64,000 bases of DNA, taken from Aeromonas dhakensis (GTDB lineage: Bacteria > Pseudomonadota > Gammaproteobacteria > Enterobacterales > Aeromonadaceae). A program made the translations under genes and the position numbers. Each line of letters begins with the position of its first letter. Within the stretch, counting starts at the first letter, position 1. A model generated the notes under the pieces. That model did not search any database. It worked only from the letters and a program-made list of their open reading frames with translations, and was not told where the DNA came from. The stretch is from assembly GCF_000820305.1 (NCBI RefSeq), contig NZ_CDBH01000045.1, positions 310,001-374,000 of the forward strand, written 5' to 3'. Of the stretch, positions 41,522 through 50,678 are shown in pieces.

Positions 41522-41800
41522 ATGAAGATTTACGTAGGTAATCTGTCGTACCGGATGACGGCCGACGAACTGAAAACCGTGTTCAGCCAATTTGGGCAGG
41601 TAGACAAGGTCGATATCATCATCGATCGCGATACCGGTCAGTCCAAGGGGTTTGGCTTTATTGAAATGCCTGTCAATGGCGAGGCCGAAAAAGCCATCGC
41701 CGGTTTGCATGGCACCGAGATTGGTGGCCGTACCATTACGGTCAACCAGGCCAAACCGAAGACAGATGCACCACGTGGTCGCCCCCAGCGTCATCGCTGA
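41522..41800 (+). CDS. RRM-domain RNA-binding protein
   Basis: A 92-residue single RNA recognition motif protein. RNP2 (IYVGNLSY) is at residues 3-10 and RNP1 (KGFGFIEM) is at about 43-50, each with the aromatic residues that stack on RNA. A short basic tail follows. Bacterial relatives are often cold-induced; that is inference here. The ATG is preceded by a weak GAGAGTGGATGGC site; a GTG at 41513 is an alternative. Confidence 0.92.
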   Translation: MKIYVGNLSYRMTADELKTVFSQFGQVDKVDIIIDRDTGQSKGFGFIEMPVNGEAEKAIAGLHGTEIGGRTITVNQAKPKTDAPRGRPQRHR

Positions 41801-41816
41801 GCAGCCTCGATAACGC

Positions 41817-41848
41817 AAAACGGCATGGGTTTCCCCCATGCCGTTTTT
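41817..41848. terminator. bidirectional terminator between RRM gene and aldo/keto reductase
   Basis: Perfect stem AAAACGGCATGGG/CCCATGCCGTTTT with flanking A and T tracts. Confidence 0.85.
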
Positions 41849-41870
41849 GTTTGCGCCCTTGGCCAGTTCG

Positions 41871-42770
41871 TCAGGGCACGTCGTAACCGAGCGCCGCCTT
41901 GCGGATGCGGAACCACTGCTGGCGACTGAGGACGATGGACTGGGAGGCCACGGCAGCGGCGATCCGCTCCCGCTTGCCGGAGCCTATCAGCGGCAGCGGC
42001 TGGCTTGGCAGCATCATGACCCAGGCATAGACCACCTGCTCGATCTGCTCGGCGCCCACCTCATGGCGGATCTGCTCGAGCTCGGCGCGCAGCGGGGCAT
42101 ATTCAGGGGCCTGGAACAGGCGTCCCCCCCCGAGGCAGGACCAGGCCATCGGCTTGATGCGCAGCTGCTGGCACTGATCCAGGGTACCGTCCAGGGTGGT
42201 GCTCTGATTGAGTGGCGAGATCTCCAGCTGGTTGGTCACCAGCGGGAAGGGCAGGCGCGATTGCAGCAGCTCGAACTGGCGGGCAGTGAAGTTGGAGACG
42301 CCGGCATGCTTGATCTTGCCCGCCTGCTTGAGGGTGATGAAGGCGTCGGCCACCTCGTCGGCATCCATCAGGGGGTCCGGGCGGTGGATCAGCAGCAGAT
42401 CCAGGTGATCGGTGCCGAGTTTTTGCAGAGAGGCCTCGGCACTGGCGATGATGTGCGCCTTGCCGGTGTTGTAGTGATTCAGCGCGTGCTCCGGCTTGGC
42501 GGTGAGGGCGATGCCGCACTTGCTGACGATCTCCATCCGGTTGCGCAGGGAGGGGTCAAGGCGCAGCGCCTCGCCGAAGGCCTGCTCGCACTGGTAGCCG
42601 CCATAGATGTCGGCGTGATCGATGGTGGTGACCCCCAGATCCAGGTGGTACTTCATCAGATCCAGCAGGGCGTTCGGAGAGAGCTGCCACTCCATCAGGC
42701 GCCAGTAGCCCATGATGAGACGGGAGAAGGTCGGGCCCTCGGGATGGAGGGGGAGGCGAGATACGGACAT
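41871..42770 (-). CDS. aldo/keto reductase (YdhF type)
   Basis: NADPH-dependent oxidoreductase with a TIM-barrel fold; substrate unknown. The 299 residues carry the catalytic tetrad in TTIDHADIYGGY (Asp, Tyr), the Lys in IVSKCG, and the His in LLIHRPDPLMD. The ATG follows AAGGAGCCTCC. A divergent CI-like regulator is next to it, so it may control this gene. Confidence 0.93.
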   Translation of the reverse strand: MSVSRLPLHPEGPTFSRLIMGYWRLMEWQLSPNALLDLMKYHLDLGVTTIDHADIYGGYQCEQAFGEALRLDPSLRNRMEIVSKCGIALTAKPEHALNHYNTGKAHIIASAEASLQKLGTDHLDLLLIHRPDPLMDADEVADAFITLKQAGKIKHAGVSNFTARQFELLQSRLPFPLVTNQLEISPLNQSTTLDGTLDQCQQLRIKPMAWSCLGGGRLFQAPEYAPLRAELEQIRHEVGAEQIEQVVYAWVMMLPSQPLPLIGSGKRERIAAAVASQSIVLSRQQWFRIRKAALGYDVP

Positions 42771-42886
42771 GGAGGCTCCTTGGCTCATAAGGGTAAAAAG
42801 ATGCTGCCCGCATCTTGGTCTCTTCTGGTTGGCAAGGCAATAATGCGGCTTTTGTTAATTCGAACTTTGGTTCTGAGGGAGAGGAA

Positions 42887-43294
42887 ATGGACGGTTTTGC
42901 CGAACGCTTGCAGAGCTTGATAGGAACGGGCAGCGTCAGCGCCTTTGCCCGCAAGGTGGGGTTGAGCGAGGCTCTGATCCGTAAATATCTGAAGGGTGCT
43001 GAACCCGGGCTTGGCAAGGCGAACCAGATAGCCATGGCAGCCAACTGCTCGCTGGAGTGGCTCGCCACCGGCTGTGGCTACCTCTATCGGCAGGCGGAGG
43101 TAGTGGATCGGGAAGCCCTGGAGGCGGCCGGCAGCCTGTTGCAGGAGCAGAAGCCCGGATTGTCGCTGCCGGAGGCAGACGCGCAGGTGATCCTGCTCGC
43201 CTATTACCAGTTCTTGCGCAGCCACAAGCAGGCTGACGGGTTTCTCGATCTGGCACGGGCCCGCGAATTTGGCCGGCACCTGCATGAGGCATAA
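42887..43294 (+). CDS. XRE-type HTH regulator with CI-like N-terminus
   Basis: A 135-residue predicted DNA-binding protein. The N-terminal part (about 1-62: GSVSAFARKVGLSEALIRKY) resembles the Bacteriophage CI repressor HTH domain. The C-terminal half is helical and has no peptidase motif, so it is not a classical LexA/CI cleavable repressor. It is divergent from the aldo/keto reductase. I see no other phage genes nearby. Confidence 0.8.
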   Translation: MDGFAERLQSLIGTGSVSAFARKVGLSEALIRKYLKGAEPGLGKANQIAMAANCSLEWLATGCGYLYRQAEVVDREALEAAGSLLQEQKPGLSLPEADAQVILLAYYQFLRSHKQADGFLDLARAREFGRHLHEA

Positions 43295-43374
43295 GCCCGG
43301 ATGGGGATGGCCCGGCTACGGCCGGGGATTATTCTGATACCCTCTAAACAGATGAGGGCAGCGGGGAGAGGGCG

Positions 43375-44076
43375 ATGTGCTATCTGATCTTGGGCAGCGG
43401 CGGCTTGGGCACGGCACTGGCACATGAGCTGTCCGCTCGCGGCGAGGAGCTGGTGCTGGCTGGCCGGCAACAGCCAAAAGGGGTGGATCCCGCCAGTTAT
43501 TTCCCGCTGCAGGAGGTGGATGCCCTCTCCTTCGATGCCCTGTTCACCCTCTATGACACGGCGGCGTTGCCGAGCGTGGTGATCAACACCATAGGTCTGC
43601 TGCACGACATCAACTTCATGCCGGAGCGGCGAGTGGAGGAGGTCAACCCCAGGTGGCTGTGCGACAGCCTGCTGGCCAATGCCTGGCCGCATCTGGCTCT
43701 GGCCGCCTGCCTGAGCCGCCGCATGACGCCGGACACCCGGCTCTGGCTCTGCACTCTCTCCGATCTGGCCGGTAGCCTCGGCGCCAACGAGACGGGCAGC
43801 CGTTACAGCTACCGGATGAGCAAGGCGGCGCTCAACATGGGGGCGAAAACGCTGGCCCACGAGTGGCGCGAACGCTTTCCCGCCGCCGGAGTGATCACCG
43901 TCCATCCCGGGCTGATGGATACCCCCATGAATCAGCCCTTCCTGCATGAGCTGGCAACCGAGACCCTGCAGGATCCGGCGCTTGTGGCGCCGCGTCTGCT
44001 TGATCTTCTCAACCAGTTGTCGCCGGCCCAGTCCGGCAGCTTCCTCGACCTGCAGGGCCAGCCGCTGCCCTGGTAA
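43375..44076 (+). CDS. short-chain dehydrogenase/reductase
   Basis: NAD(P)-dependent oxidoreductase of the SDR family, 233 residues. It has a Gly-rich cofactor loop (GSGGLGTALAHE, residues 7-18), a Ser in CTLSD, and the catalytic YxxxK (YSYRMSK). Substrate unknown. It is followed by a threonine aldolase on the same strand 90 bases later. Confidence 0.85.
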   Translation: MCYLILGSGGLGTALAHELSARGEELVLAGRQQPKGVDPASYFPLQEVDALSFDALFTLYDTAALPSVVINTIGLLHDINFMPERRVEEVNPRWLCDSLLANAWPHLALAACLSRRMTPDTRLWLCTLSDLAGSLGANETGSRYSYRMSKAALNMGAKTLAHEWRERFPAAGVITVHPGLMDTPMNQPFLHELATETLQDPALVAPRLLDLLNQLSPAQSGSFLDLQGQPLPW

Positions 44077-44166
44077 GCCGTCACCGGCTTCACATTCCGG
44101 AAACGGTCCGCTTGCCAAGCCAGCCATGGCTGGCTAACGTCATGCTCCAGCTTCAGGAGGGATGTC

Positions 44167-45186
44167 ATGCGCTATATCGATTTACGAAGTGATACGGTCA
44201 CCCAGCCCACGGATGCCATGCGCCAGAGCATGCTGCATGCCGAGGTGGGGGATGATGTCTACGGGGAAGATCCCTGCGTCAATGCACTGGAGGCCCGCGG
44301 GGCCGAGCTGCTGGGCAAGGAGGCCGCGCTGTTTGTCCCCTCCGGCACCATGTCCAACCTGTTGGCGGTGATGAGCCACTGTCAGCGCGGGGAGGGGGCC
44401 ATCGTGGGCCAAGGGGCCCACATCTATCGTTATGAAGCTCAGGGGAGCGCCGTGCTGGGCTCGGTCGCACTGCAGGCGGTGCCCATGCAGGCTGACGGTT
44501 CGCTGGCGGTGGCCGATGTGGCCGCGGCCATTGCCCCTGACGATGCCCATTTTGTGCAGACCCGGCTGGTCTGCCTCGAAAACACCCACAATGGCAAGGT
44601 GCTGCCGCTTCACTACCTGCAGGCGATGCGCGAGTTCGTCGACGAACGCGGGCTACAGCTGCATCTGGACGGGGCGCGCCTGTTCAACGCCACCGTGGCG
44701 AGCGGTCACGGGGTACACGAACTGGCTGCTCCCTTTGACAGCATCTCCATCTGCCTCTCCAAGGGGCTGGGGGCACCGGTGGGATCGCTGCTGGTGGGCT
44801 CTCGCGCCTTCATTGCCCGCGCCAGACGGCTGCGCAAGATGCTGGGGGGCGGCATGCGTCAGGCGGGGATCCTGGCCCAGGCCGGTCTGTTTGCCCTCGA
44901 ACAGCACGTCGCCCGCCTGGCGGACGATCACCGCCGGGCCAGACGCCTGGCCGAGGGGTTGGCTGCCTTGCCCGGCATCACCCTGGATCTGGCCCAGGTG
45001 CAGACCAACATGGTCTTCCTGCAGCTGGCAAAAGAGCAGAGCGGCCCCCTGCTTGCCTTCATGAAGGAGCGGGGGATCCTCTTCTCCGGTTACGGCGAGA
45101 TGCGGCTGGTGACCCATCTGCAGATCACCGATGACGACATCGACGAGGTGATCGACGCCTTCACCGAGTACCTCGGGGCCCGCTGA
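44167..45186 (+). CDS. ltaE: low-specificity L-threonine aldolase
   Basis: PLP enzyme that splits L-threonine or L-allo-threonine into glycine and acetaldehyde. The 339-residue fold-type I protein starts with [13 protein letters not shown], typical of this family. The PLP lysine is in [14 protein letters not shown], and the DGAR motif ([10 protein letters not shown]) is present. A very strong ribosome-binding site (AGGAGG) precedes the ATG. Confidence 0.95.
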   Translation: MRYIDLRSDTVTQPTDAMRQSMLHAEVGDDVYGEDPCVNALEARGAELLGKEAALFVPSGTMSNLLAVMSHCQRGEGAIVGQGAHIYRYEAQGSAVLGSVALQAVPMQADGSLAVADVAAAIAPDDAHFVQTRLVCLENTHNGKVLPLHYLQAMREFVDERGLQLHLDGARLFNATVASGHGVHELAAPFDSISICLSKGLGAPVGSLLVGSRAFIARARRLRKMLGGGMRQAGILAQAGLFALEQHVARLADDHRRARRLAEGLAALPGITLDLAQVQTNMVFLQLAKEQSGPLLAFMKERGILFSGYGEMRLVTHLQITDDDIDEVIDAFTEYLGAR

Positions 45187-45198
45187 GCGCCTCACCAC

Positions 45199-45227
45199 AA
45201 AACAGGGCGCCAAGGCGCCCTGTTTTC
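45199..45227. terminator. bidirectional terminator between ltaE and the PAS gene
   Basis: A 13-base stem, AAAACAGGGCGCC/GGCGCCCTGTTTT, with an AA loop. Confidence 0.85.
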
Positions 45228-45246
45228 ATTGTGCTGCAAAGAGTCT

Positions 45247-45678
45247 TCATGCCTGGCGCTGGCCGCTCATCAGCATGGCCTCGTCGGTGGCGTCGTAGAT
45301 CATCACGGCGATGTGGGTTACCTGACCGCCAAAATCGGCCAGCGGCACCAGGGTCAGGTTCTGGAACATGTGGGGCGCTGAGCCGGTGATGGGGCGGTAG
45401 TTGGAGAAGCGCAGCAGGTAGGGTTTCTGTTCCCAGGTGCTGAAGGCGCGGTTGTTGAGTTTGAACACCATGTTAGCCTTGCGTTCGAACCAGGCGCGAT
45501 CCACGTCGGGGAAGAGGTCGAACAGCACGCCATCGCGCACCTCGCCGGCCAGCCGGCCGCTGTGGCTCTCCATGAAGCCGTTCCACACCTGTACCCTGTA
45601 CTCCTTGTCGAGCACGACCAGCCCCACGTCCAGGTTCTGGACTATGTTCATCAGCCAATGAAATTCACGGATTTCCAT
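45247..45678 (-). CDS. single PAS-domain protein
   Basis: A 143-residue product that is almost only a PAS domain (about 10-125: NLDVGLVVLDKEYRVQVWNGFM). It is a sensor without an output domain. The start follows AGGAGTGACC. It begins eight bases after the CheY-CheC gene, so the two are very likely co-translated and act in one pathway. The cofactor cannot be read from the sequence. Confidence 0.85.
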   Translation of the reverse strand: MEIREFHWLMNIVQNLDVGLVVLDKEYRVQVWNGFMESHSGRLAGEVRDGVLFDLFPDVDRAWFERKANMVFKLNNRAFSTWEQKPYLLRFSNYRPITGSAPHMFQNLTLVPLADFGGQVTHIAVMIYDATDEAMLMSGQRQA

Positions 45679-45686
45679 GGTCACTC

Positions 45687-46721
45687 CTAGAGCATGTGCA
45701 TGATTTTGTTGTTCATGGTGGCGATGGAATCTTCGGTAAACAGCAGCAGCAGATCGCACTGCACCGCGTAATCCTGGACCCGGTAGTTGATCTCGATGGC
45801 CAGCGTGCGGCGCCAGCGACTCTTGTTGGTGTTGATGAGCTCGTTGATGGGCCTGTGCTGGCCGAGCACCACGGGGTGACCTTGGCTGAAGGGGGTATCG
45901 AGCTGGCTGGCGTAGCCGCGCAGGAAGGCGCCGATCAGCACGTTGGCGGTGTCCATCAAGAGCTCCAGCTCGGCGGTGCGATCCAGCGTGCCCTGATGGT
46001 TCATCAGCCGGGCCAGATCCTTGAAGCTGGAGTCGTGAAACAGGATCAGCGCCTCGCCGGCGATGCCGGCACCGATGAAGCCCTGGCAGACGGCGGAGAG
46101 GGTATCCGAGTCGGCGGCAGCCGAGAGGGCCATGTGCAGCTCGGACACCTCCAGCACGTTGACGTTGGGGATGGGCAGCACCACGAAGGCGTTGAGCAGG
46201 CGGGCCAGCAGGTCGGCGGCCTGACCCATGGATACGTTGGCGAGCTCCTGATAGGCATCGCGCACTTCGGGGCTGATCTTGATGCCGGTATCGACGCTGC
46301 CGGCATCGACCACCGCCTGAGCTGTGGGGCTGGCGGCTTCCGATACGGCAGTGCCCTTGGCCTGCCATAGATCATGCTGCTTCAACAGGGCGCTGAGGGT
46401 CTCCGGGGCAGCCGGTTTCTTGATGAAGTCGAGCGCCCCCAGCCCCATCACCCGCTGATAGGCTTCCGGCTGGATGTCGCCGGAGACCACGATCACCTTG
46501 TTGCGCAGCCCTTCGCGCTTGAGGGTCTCCAGTACGCCGTAGCCGTCCATCTCCGGCATGGTCAGATCCAGAAAGATCAGATCCCCATGTCCCATCAGGA
46601 CCTGCTCTATCCCTTCCAGCCCGTTGGCGGCGTAGTGGAGCGTCACGTCCCAGTCTGCGGGGAGGGCGCGGGCCAGCTGTTTACGGGCGAATCCTGAGTC
46701 ATCACATATCAATACATTCAT
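45687..46721 (-). CDS. CheY-type receiver fused to a CheC-like phosphatase domain
   Basis: A 344-residue response regulator. The receiver (about 1-118) has the acidic pair D7-D8, phospho-acceptor D52 (FLDLTMPEMDG), S80 and K101 (FIKKP). The second half is CheC/CheX-like. Its first signature fits D155xxxE159xxN162(x22)P185, and the second is E253xxxD257xxN260(x22)P283 with Asp in place of Glu. It may dephosphorylate a CheY protein under control of its own receiver. Downstream partner: PAS protein. Confidence 0.9.
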   Translation of the reverse strand: MNVLICDDSGFARKQLARALPADWDVTLHYAANGLEGIEQVLMGHGDLIFLDLTMPEMDGYGVLETLKREGLRNKVIVVSGDIQPEAYQRVMGLGALDFIKKPAAPETLSALLKQHDLWQAKGTAVSEAASPTAQAVVDAGSVDTGIKISPEVRDAYQELANVSMGQAADLLARLLNAFVVLPIPNVNVLEVSELHMALSAAADSDTLSAVCQGFIGAGIAGEALILFHDSSFKDLARLMNHQGTLDRTAELELLMDTANVLIGAFLRGYASQLDTPFSQGHPVVLGQHRPINELINTNKSRWRRTLAIEINYRVQDYAVQCDLLLLFTEDSIATMNNKIMHML

Positions 46722-46775
46722 AGTGTTAGGCCGGCCTGGTCAACGAGGATTGCTATAAGTGTGGCCCGCCAACGG

Positions 46776-47714
46776 TCAGATGCAATGAGACAGGCTGGTC
46801 GCCGGTGAAAATTGGTTGTCCCACTGCAGGCTCCGGTAGCGCGCTGAATATTTTTCAACAAAATCAGCGAACATCTTAACACGCAACGGGGCAAACTGAG
46901 GCTGGCAACGCAACATGTAGAAGGGACGGTTGCCGGTTTTCCAGTCGGGCAGTACCGCGATCAGCTGCTCATCCTGCAGGAAAGGGTGTACGTAATGGAG
47001 CGGGGCGTTGACGATCCCCAGGTGCCGTCTGGCCGCGCGAACCGCTGCCTGGGTCTGGTTGACGGTGAGCCTGGCGGCCCGCTTGATCTGCACCGTCTGC
47101 TCCTCCCGGTCGGTCAGTTGCCAGTGCTGATGGGGCCAGCAGTAGATGAGCGCATGCTCCTCCAGCTGGCCCGGATGGGAGGGGGTGCCCATCTTCTCCA
47201 GATAGAGGGGGGAGGCAAACAGGCCGTATTCGATGTGACCGAGGCAGAGCGCATTGGGCAGGGACTGGGGGAGCTCGCCGTTGAAAAACACCAGATCCCG
47301 ATCGTTGTCGAACAGGTGTTGATGATCGTTGGTCTGGGTGATGTCGAACTGCACCTCGGGGTAGCGCAGGCCAAAGTCCGCCAGCATGTCGACCAGGATG
47401 GTGTTGGAGAGGGCGATGGGGGCTGCCAGGCGAATTACGCCGTTGAGGTCGGCCTCTTTGCCCTGGATCTCGCCGGTGGCCTGCTCGATTTCACCGAGCG
47501 GGGTGCACAGGCGCTCGTAGTAGCGCAGTCCTTCATCGGTCAGGCGGAGTTTGCGGGTGGATCTGTGTAGCAAGGAGCAGCCGAGCTGCTCTTCCAGCTG
47601 AGAAATACGTCGACTGATGGTGCCGGTGGGCATGCCCAGTGCGGCGGCCGCGTGGGAGAAGCCTCCCTCTTGTACCACCTTGACGAACAGATAGAACTCT
47701 TCGATGTACTTCAT
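46776..47714 (-). CDS. LysR-family transcriptional regulator
   Basis: A 312-residue LysR-type regulator, close to the AaeR/DsdC-like subgroup by length. The winged HTH is at residues 5-63 (GGFSHAAAALGMPTGTISRR), followed by the effector-binding domain. Its target is not evident: the nearest gene upstream is the unknown DUF2982-like gene on the same strand, and the regulated promoter may lie elsewhere. Confidence 0.9.
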   Translation of the reverse strand: MKYIEEFYLFVKVVQEGGFSHAAAALGMPTGTISRRISQLEEQLGCSLLHRSTRKLRLTDEGLRYYERLCTPLGEIEQATGEIQGKEADLNGVIRLAAPIALSNTILVDMLADFGLRYPEVQFDITQTNDHQHLFDNDRDLVFFNGELPQSLPNALCLGHIEYGLFASPLYLEKMGTPSHPGQLEEHALIYCWPHQHWQLTDREEQTVQIKRAARLTVNQTQAAVRAARRHLGIVNAPLHYVHPFLQDEQLIAVLPDWKTGNRPFYMLRCQPQFAPLRVKMFADFVEKYSARYRSLQWDNQFSPATSLSHCI

Positions 47715-47787
47715 AAGCGGTGTTCTGGGTGTAACAAGGCAGTGACCTTAAGAAGTGCGGCCAGCCTTGGCAAGCTCAATCCGGCGT

Positions 47788-48489
47788 TTAATTGATCTGG
47801 ATTAGATTCGACTCCCGCTGATACTGGTGCAAAAGTCGGACAAATTCGGCCGGATCCCGGTCCAGGCTGTTGTCCGGCACCAGCAGATCGTAGCCGAGCA
47901 GATCACGCAGCCGGGTCATGCGGTTGGCCAGCATGGCGATCACCCCCTCATAGCGTTGACCGGAGGGGGAGCGAAAGTGACTCTCTTCCAGCAAGCCTTC
48001 CCCCTGAAAGGGGTCGCCGCAGCCCCCGCCGATGCATTCGGGTTGCTCACTGCGCAGTGCCTGCAACAGGACGCCACGCTGCTCGGTCAGCAGGCGCACG
48101 GCCAATCTGGGTGTGATCAATGTCAAAAAATCGTCGTAATCTTTGATCTTCAAACCTATGTAGGGCAGGGGGACCAGATCCCAGCCCAGATGAATGCGTG
48201 GCTGGTCGATTCGCTGAATATTTCTCCATTTCAGGATCCAACCGCCGTATTTGTGGTGATATTGCAGACAATCGTGACAGAGCGACAGGCTGAAATGGGG
48301 CTCGACCAGCTTCAATGAGCCGATAAAGATCATCATCAGACCCGCCAACAGGCCGGAGACCGGGGGGATTAGTGGTTGTTCACCGAGTAAAAAAAGTATA
48401 AAAATCATAGCAATGCTTACTATGATGCCCAACAATACCAACGTGAGTCCGTTTTTCCTGACCATGGGTTTCACATGTAGCGTTTTCAT
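47788..48489 (-). CDS. membrane protein, probably DUF2982 family
   Basis: A 233-residue product with two membrane helices near the N-terminus (about 15-38 and 42-62). It then has a cytoplasmic region with a zinc-finger-like CHDC motif at about 72-75 and several later Cys residues (CIGGGCGDP). The length, topology and N-terminus (KTLHVKPMVRKNGLTL) recall DUF2982 proteins of Vibrio and Shewanella, which have no known function. Confidence 0.7.
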   Translation of the reverse strand: MKTLHVKPMVRKNGLTLVLLGIIVSIAMIFILFLLGEQPLIPPVSGLLAGLMMIFIGSLKLVEPHFSLSLCHDCLQYHHKYGGWILKWRNIQRIDQPRIHLGWDLVPLPYIGLKIKDYDDFLTLITPRLAVRLLTEQRGVLLQALRSEQPECIGGGCGDPFQGEGLLEESHFRSPSGQRYEGVIAMLANRMTRLRDLLGYDLLVPDNSLDRDPAEFVRLLHQYQRESNLIQIN

Positions 48490-48621
48490 ATGAAGTCAGC
48501 CCCTTGCGCATGCTTGTTTCCATTATGGGCTGGATCCGATTTTGTACCAGCATCGGTTGCCCGGGAGGGCTCTCCGCCGCTGGGTTTCCCAGTGATCACA
48601 TACCATGAATCACCATATTAG

Positions 48622-50592
48622 ATGAATACGCTAGACGAACGGTTATTGAACGGGATGGATGTGTTGCATACCCCAATCTGGGTGTATGACATCCGGCATC
48701 ACCATATCTATTGGGCCAATCGCGCCGCCTTGAATGTGTGGGAGGCCAGCTCGCTGGACGAACTGCAGTCGCGCGATTTCTCGGCCGACATGGCACAGGC
48801 CATCGATCTGCTGTTGCAGCGCTACCTCGGGGACTTTCAGCAGGGGCGCAGTTACAGCGAGTGGTGGACCCTCTCCCCAAAGGGGGTCAAAAAACAGGTT
48901 TATCTGCGCCTTTCCGGCATCCAGCTGGCGGGGCGGCTGATGATGATGACCGAGGCGGTCATCGATGCCGACACCCTCTATCAGGAGTCCTCCCTCGCCA
49001 CTGGCGATACCCTGGCCTGCCTGTTTGACAACCTGGGCCGGCTCGAGAGCGGCAATCACCACTTCGAGATGTGTTTCGGTGATGAGGTACATCACCTCTC
49101 CCAGCTCTTCTCCGGCAATGACGACGCCTTCTATCAGAAGCTCTCCCGGCTCGATGAAGTGGTGGCCGAGGGGGAGTGCCGCACCCTCAAGGGGATGCGC
49201 TGGTTTCAGTACCAGTTTCGTCACATCCAGCAGGGGGCCCAGATCCTGCTCACCATGCGTGACATCACCGACCGCAAGCTGGAGGAGCTGGAGCATCGCC
49301 ACCTGGCCTGGCACGACTCGCTGACAGGTCTGCTCAACCGTTATGGGCTGATGAAATCGCTGGAAGCTTACTGCGGGCTGGGCGGGCGTTTCGCCCTGGT
49401 GTTCATGGACCTGGACAACTTCAAGCTGGTCAACGACAACTACGGCCACAAGGCTGGTGACCGGCTTCTGGAGCGGGTCGCCGGCCGGCTCAAGCAGATC
49501 TGTCCGCGCGATGTGGAGCTGGCCCGGCTCGGTGGCGACGAATTTACCGCGCTGGTGCCGCTCAGCCACTCCAGCGATCGGGCGCAGGAGGTGGCCGACC
49601 TCATGCTTTCCCAGATGACCAAGCCGTTGCAGCTGAGCGGGGTGCCCGAGGTGACCATAGGTGGCAGCATCGGCATCGCCATCTATCCGGATGATGCGGA
49701 CGATGGCGACAACCTCATCACCCGCGCCGACATGGCCATGTACCAGGCCAAGCAGATGGGGCGGCTGCGCTGGCAGCGTTTCACCCCCAGCATGCAGCAG
49801 ACCTTGCATCGCAAGCTGACCCTGAAGCAGTTCCTGGCCAAGGCCATCGGGCGGGGGGAGCTGAGCCTCTGCTACCAGCCCCAGGTGGATGTGGCAAAAG
49901 GCAGGTTGCTCGGGTACGAGGCGCTGCTGCGCTGGCACAATCCCGTATTGGGCCATGTCTCGCCGGTGGAGTTCATCCCGCTGGCGGAAGAGATGGGGCT
50001 CATTCGCGAGATAGGTGGCTGGGTGCTGTCGACGGCACTGGCCCAGATGGCCCACTGGCAGAAGGAGTGGCGGGTGAGCGTGCCGGTGTCGGTCAATCTA
50101 TCCGGCTTTCAGCTCTCGTCCTCCCTGCCGGAGCTGGTGGCCCAGCAGCTCAAGGAGTTTGGCGTGGATGCCGGCCTGCTCACGCTGGAGTTGACCGAGA
50201 CGGTATTGATGCTGGACATGAAGGGGTGCATCGAGATCCTCGATGGCCTGAGCGAGCAAGGGATCAAGATTGCCATCGACGATTTCGGTACCGGCTACTC
50301 GTCGCTGGCCTATCTCAACCGGCTGCCCATCGACACCATCAAGCTGGATCGCTCCTTCGTGGTGGGGCTCAACCTGCCGGTGATCCGGGCCACCGTCGCC
50401 ATGGCCACCAGCCTGGGCCTTGGCATCATGGCCGAAGGGGTGGAGGACGAACACGAACTGGCCGCCCTGCGCACCCAGGGCTGCCACGTGTTTCAGGGAT
50501 TCTTGTTCAGCAAGCCGATGTCGGTGGCGCAGGTGGAAGAGAGCGGCTTCGTGGTCAGCTGCAAGGCGGGCAACTATCCGCTGGCCGGTTAG
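48622..50592 (+). CDS. GGDEF/EAL domain protein
   Basis: Predicted c-di-GMP turnover enzyme of 656 residues. It has an N-terminal PAS-like region (about 1-230) ending in TMRDITDRKLEELEHR, then a GGDEF domain with intact RLGGDEF at about 302-308, then an EAL domain with YEALLRW at about 432-438 and DDFGTGYSS. The I-site RxxD is absent (PRDV sits there), so product inhibition of any cyclase activity would be lost. Both motifs look catalytically competent. The ATG has no clear ribosome-binding site. Confidence 0.93.
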   Translation: MNTLDERLLNGMDVLHTPIWVYDIRHHHIYWANRAALNVWEASSLDELQSRDFSADMAQAIDLLLQRYLGDFQQGRSYSEWWTLSPKGVKKQVYLRLSGIQLAGRLMMMTEAVIDADTLYQESSLATGDTLACLFDNLGRLESGNHHFEMCFGDEVHHLSQLFSGNDDAFYQKLSRLDEVVAEGECRTLKGMRWFQYQFRHIQQGAQILLTMRDITDRKLEELEHRHLAWHDSLTGLLNRYGLMKSLEAYCGLGGRFALVFMDLDNFKLVNDNYGHKAGDRLLERVAGRLKQICPRDVELARLGGDEFTALVPLSHSSDRAQEVADLMLSQMTKPLQLSGVPEVTIGGSIGIAIYPDDADDGDNLITRADMAMYQAKQMGRLRWQRFTPSMQQTLHRKLTLKQFLAKAIGRGELSLCYQPQVDVAKGRLLGYEALLRWHNPVLGHVSPVEFIPLAEEMGLIREIGGWVLSTALAQMAHWQKEWRVSVPVSVNLSGFQLSSSLPELVAQQLKEFGVDAGLLTLELTETVLMLDMKGCIEILDGLSEQGIKIAIDDFGTGYSSLAYLNRLPIDTIKLDRSFVVGLNLPVIRATVAMATSLGLGIMAEGVEDEHELAALRTQGCHVFQGFLFSKPMSVAQVEESGFVVSCKAGNYPLAG

Positions 50593-50614
50593 CCGGTCGT
50601 GCTGTGACGAGAGC

Positions 50615-50645
50615 GCGGGGGGCCTTGGGCCCCCCGCTGTTTTTG
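50615..50645 (+). terminator. terminator after the GGDEF/EAL gene
   Basis: Stem GCGGGGGGCC/GGCCCCCCGC with a three-base loop, then TGTTTTTGGG. Confidence 0.8.
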
Positions 50646-50678
50646 GGTAGAGTGTGGGCTTCTTCATATGGAGGCAAC

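Noticed and set aside
41308..41523. 71-codon minus-strand ORF ending beside the unknown membrane protein
   Set aside because: Rare codons (AGA, CAA, TCA, GTA) unlike this genome's genes, and it starts opposite the RRM start codon.
42887..43294. CI-like repressor as sign of a prophage
   Set aside because: The gene stands alone between metabolic genes with no integrase, structural or lysis genes in the window.
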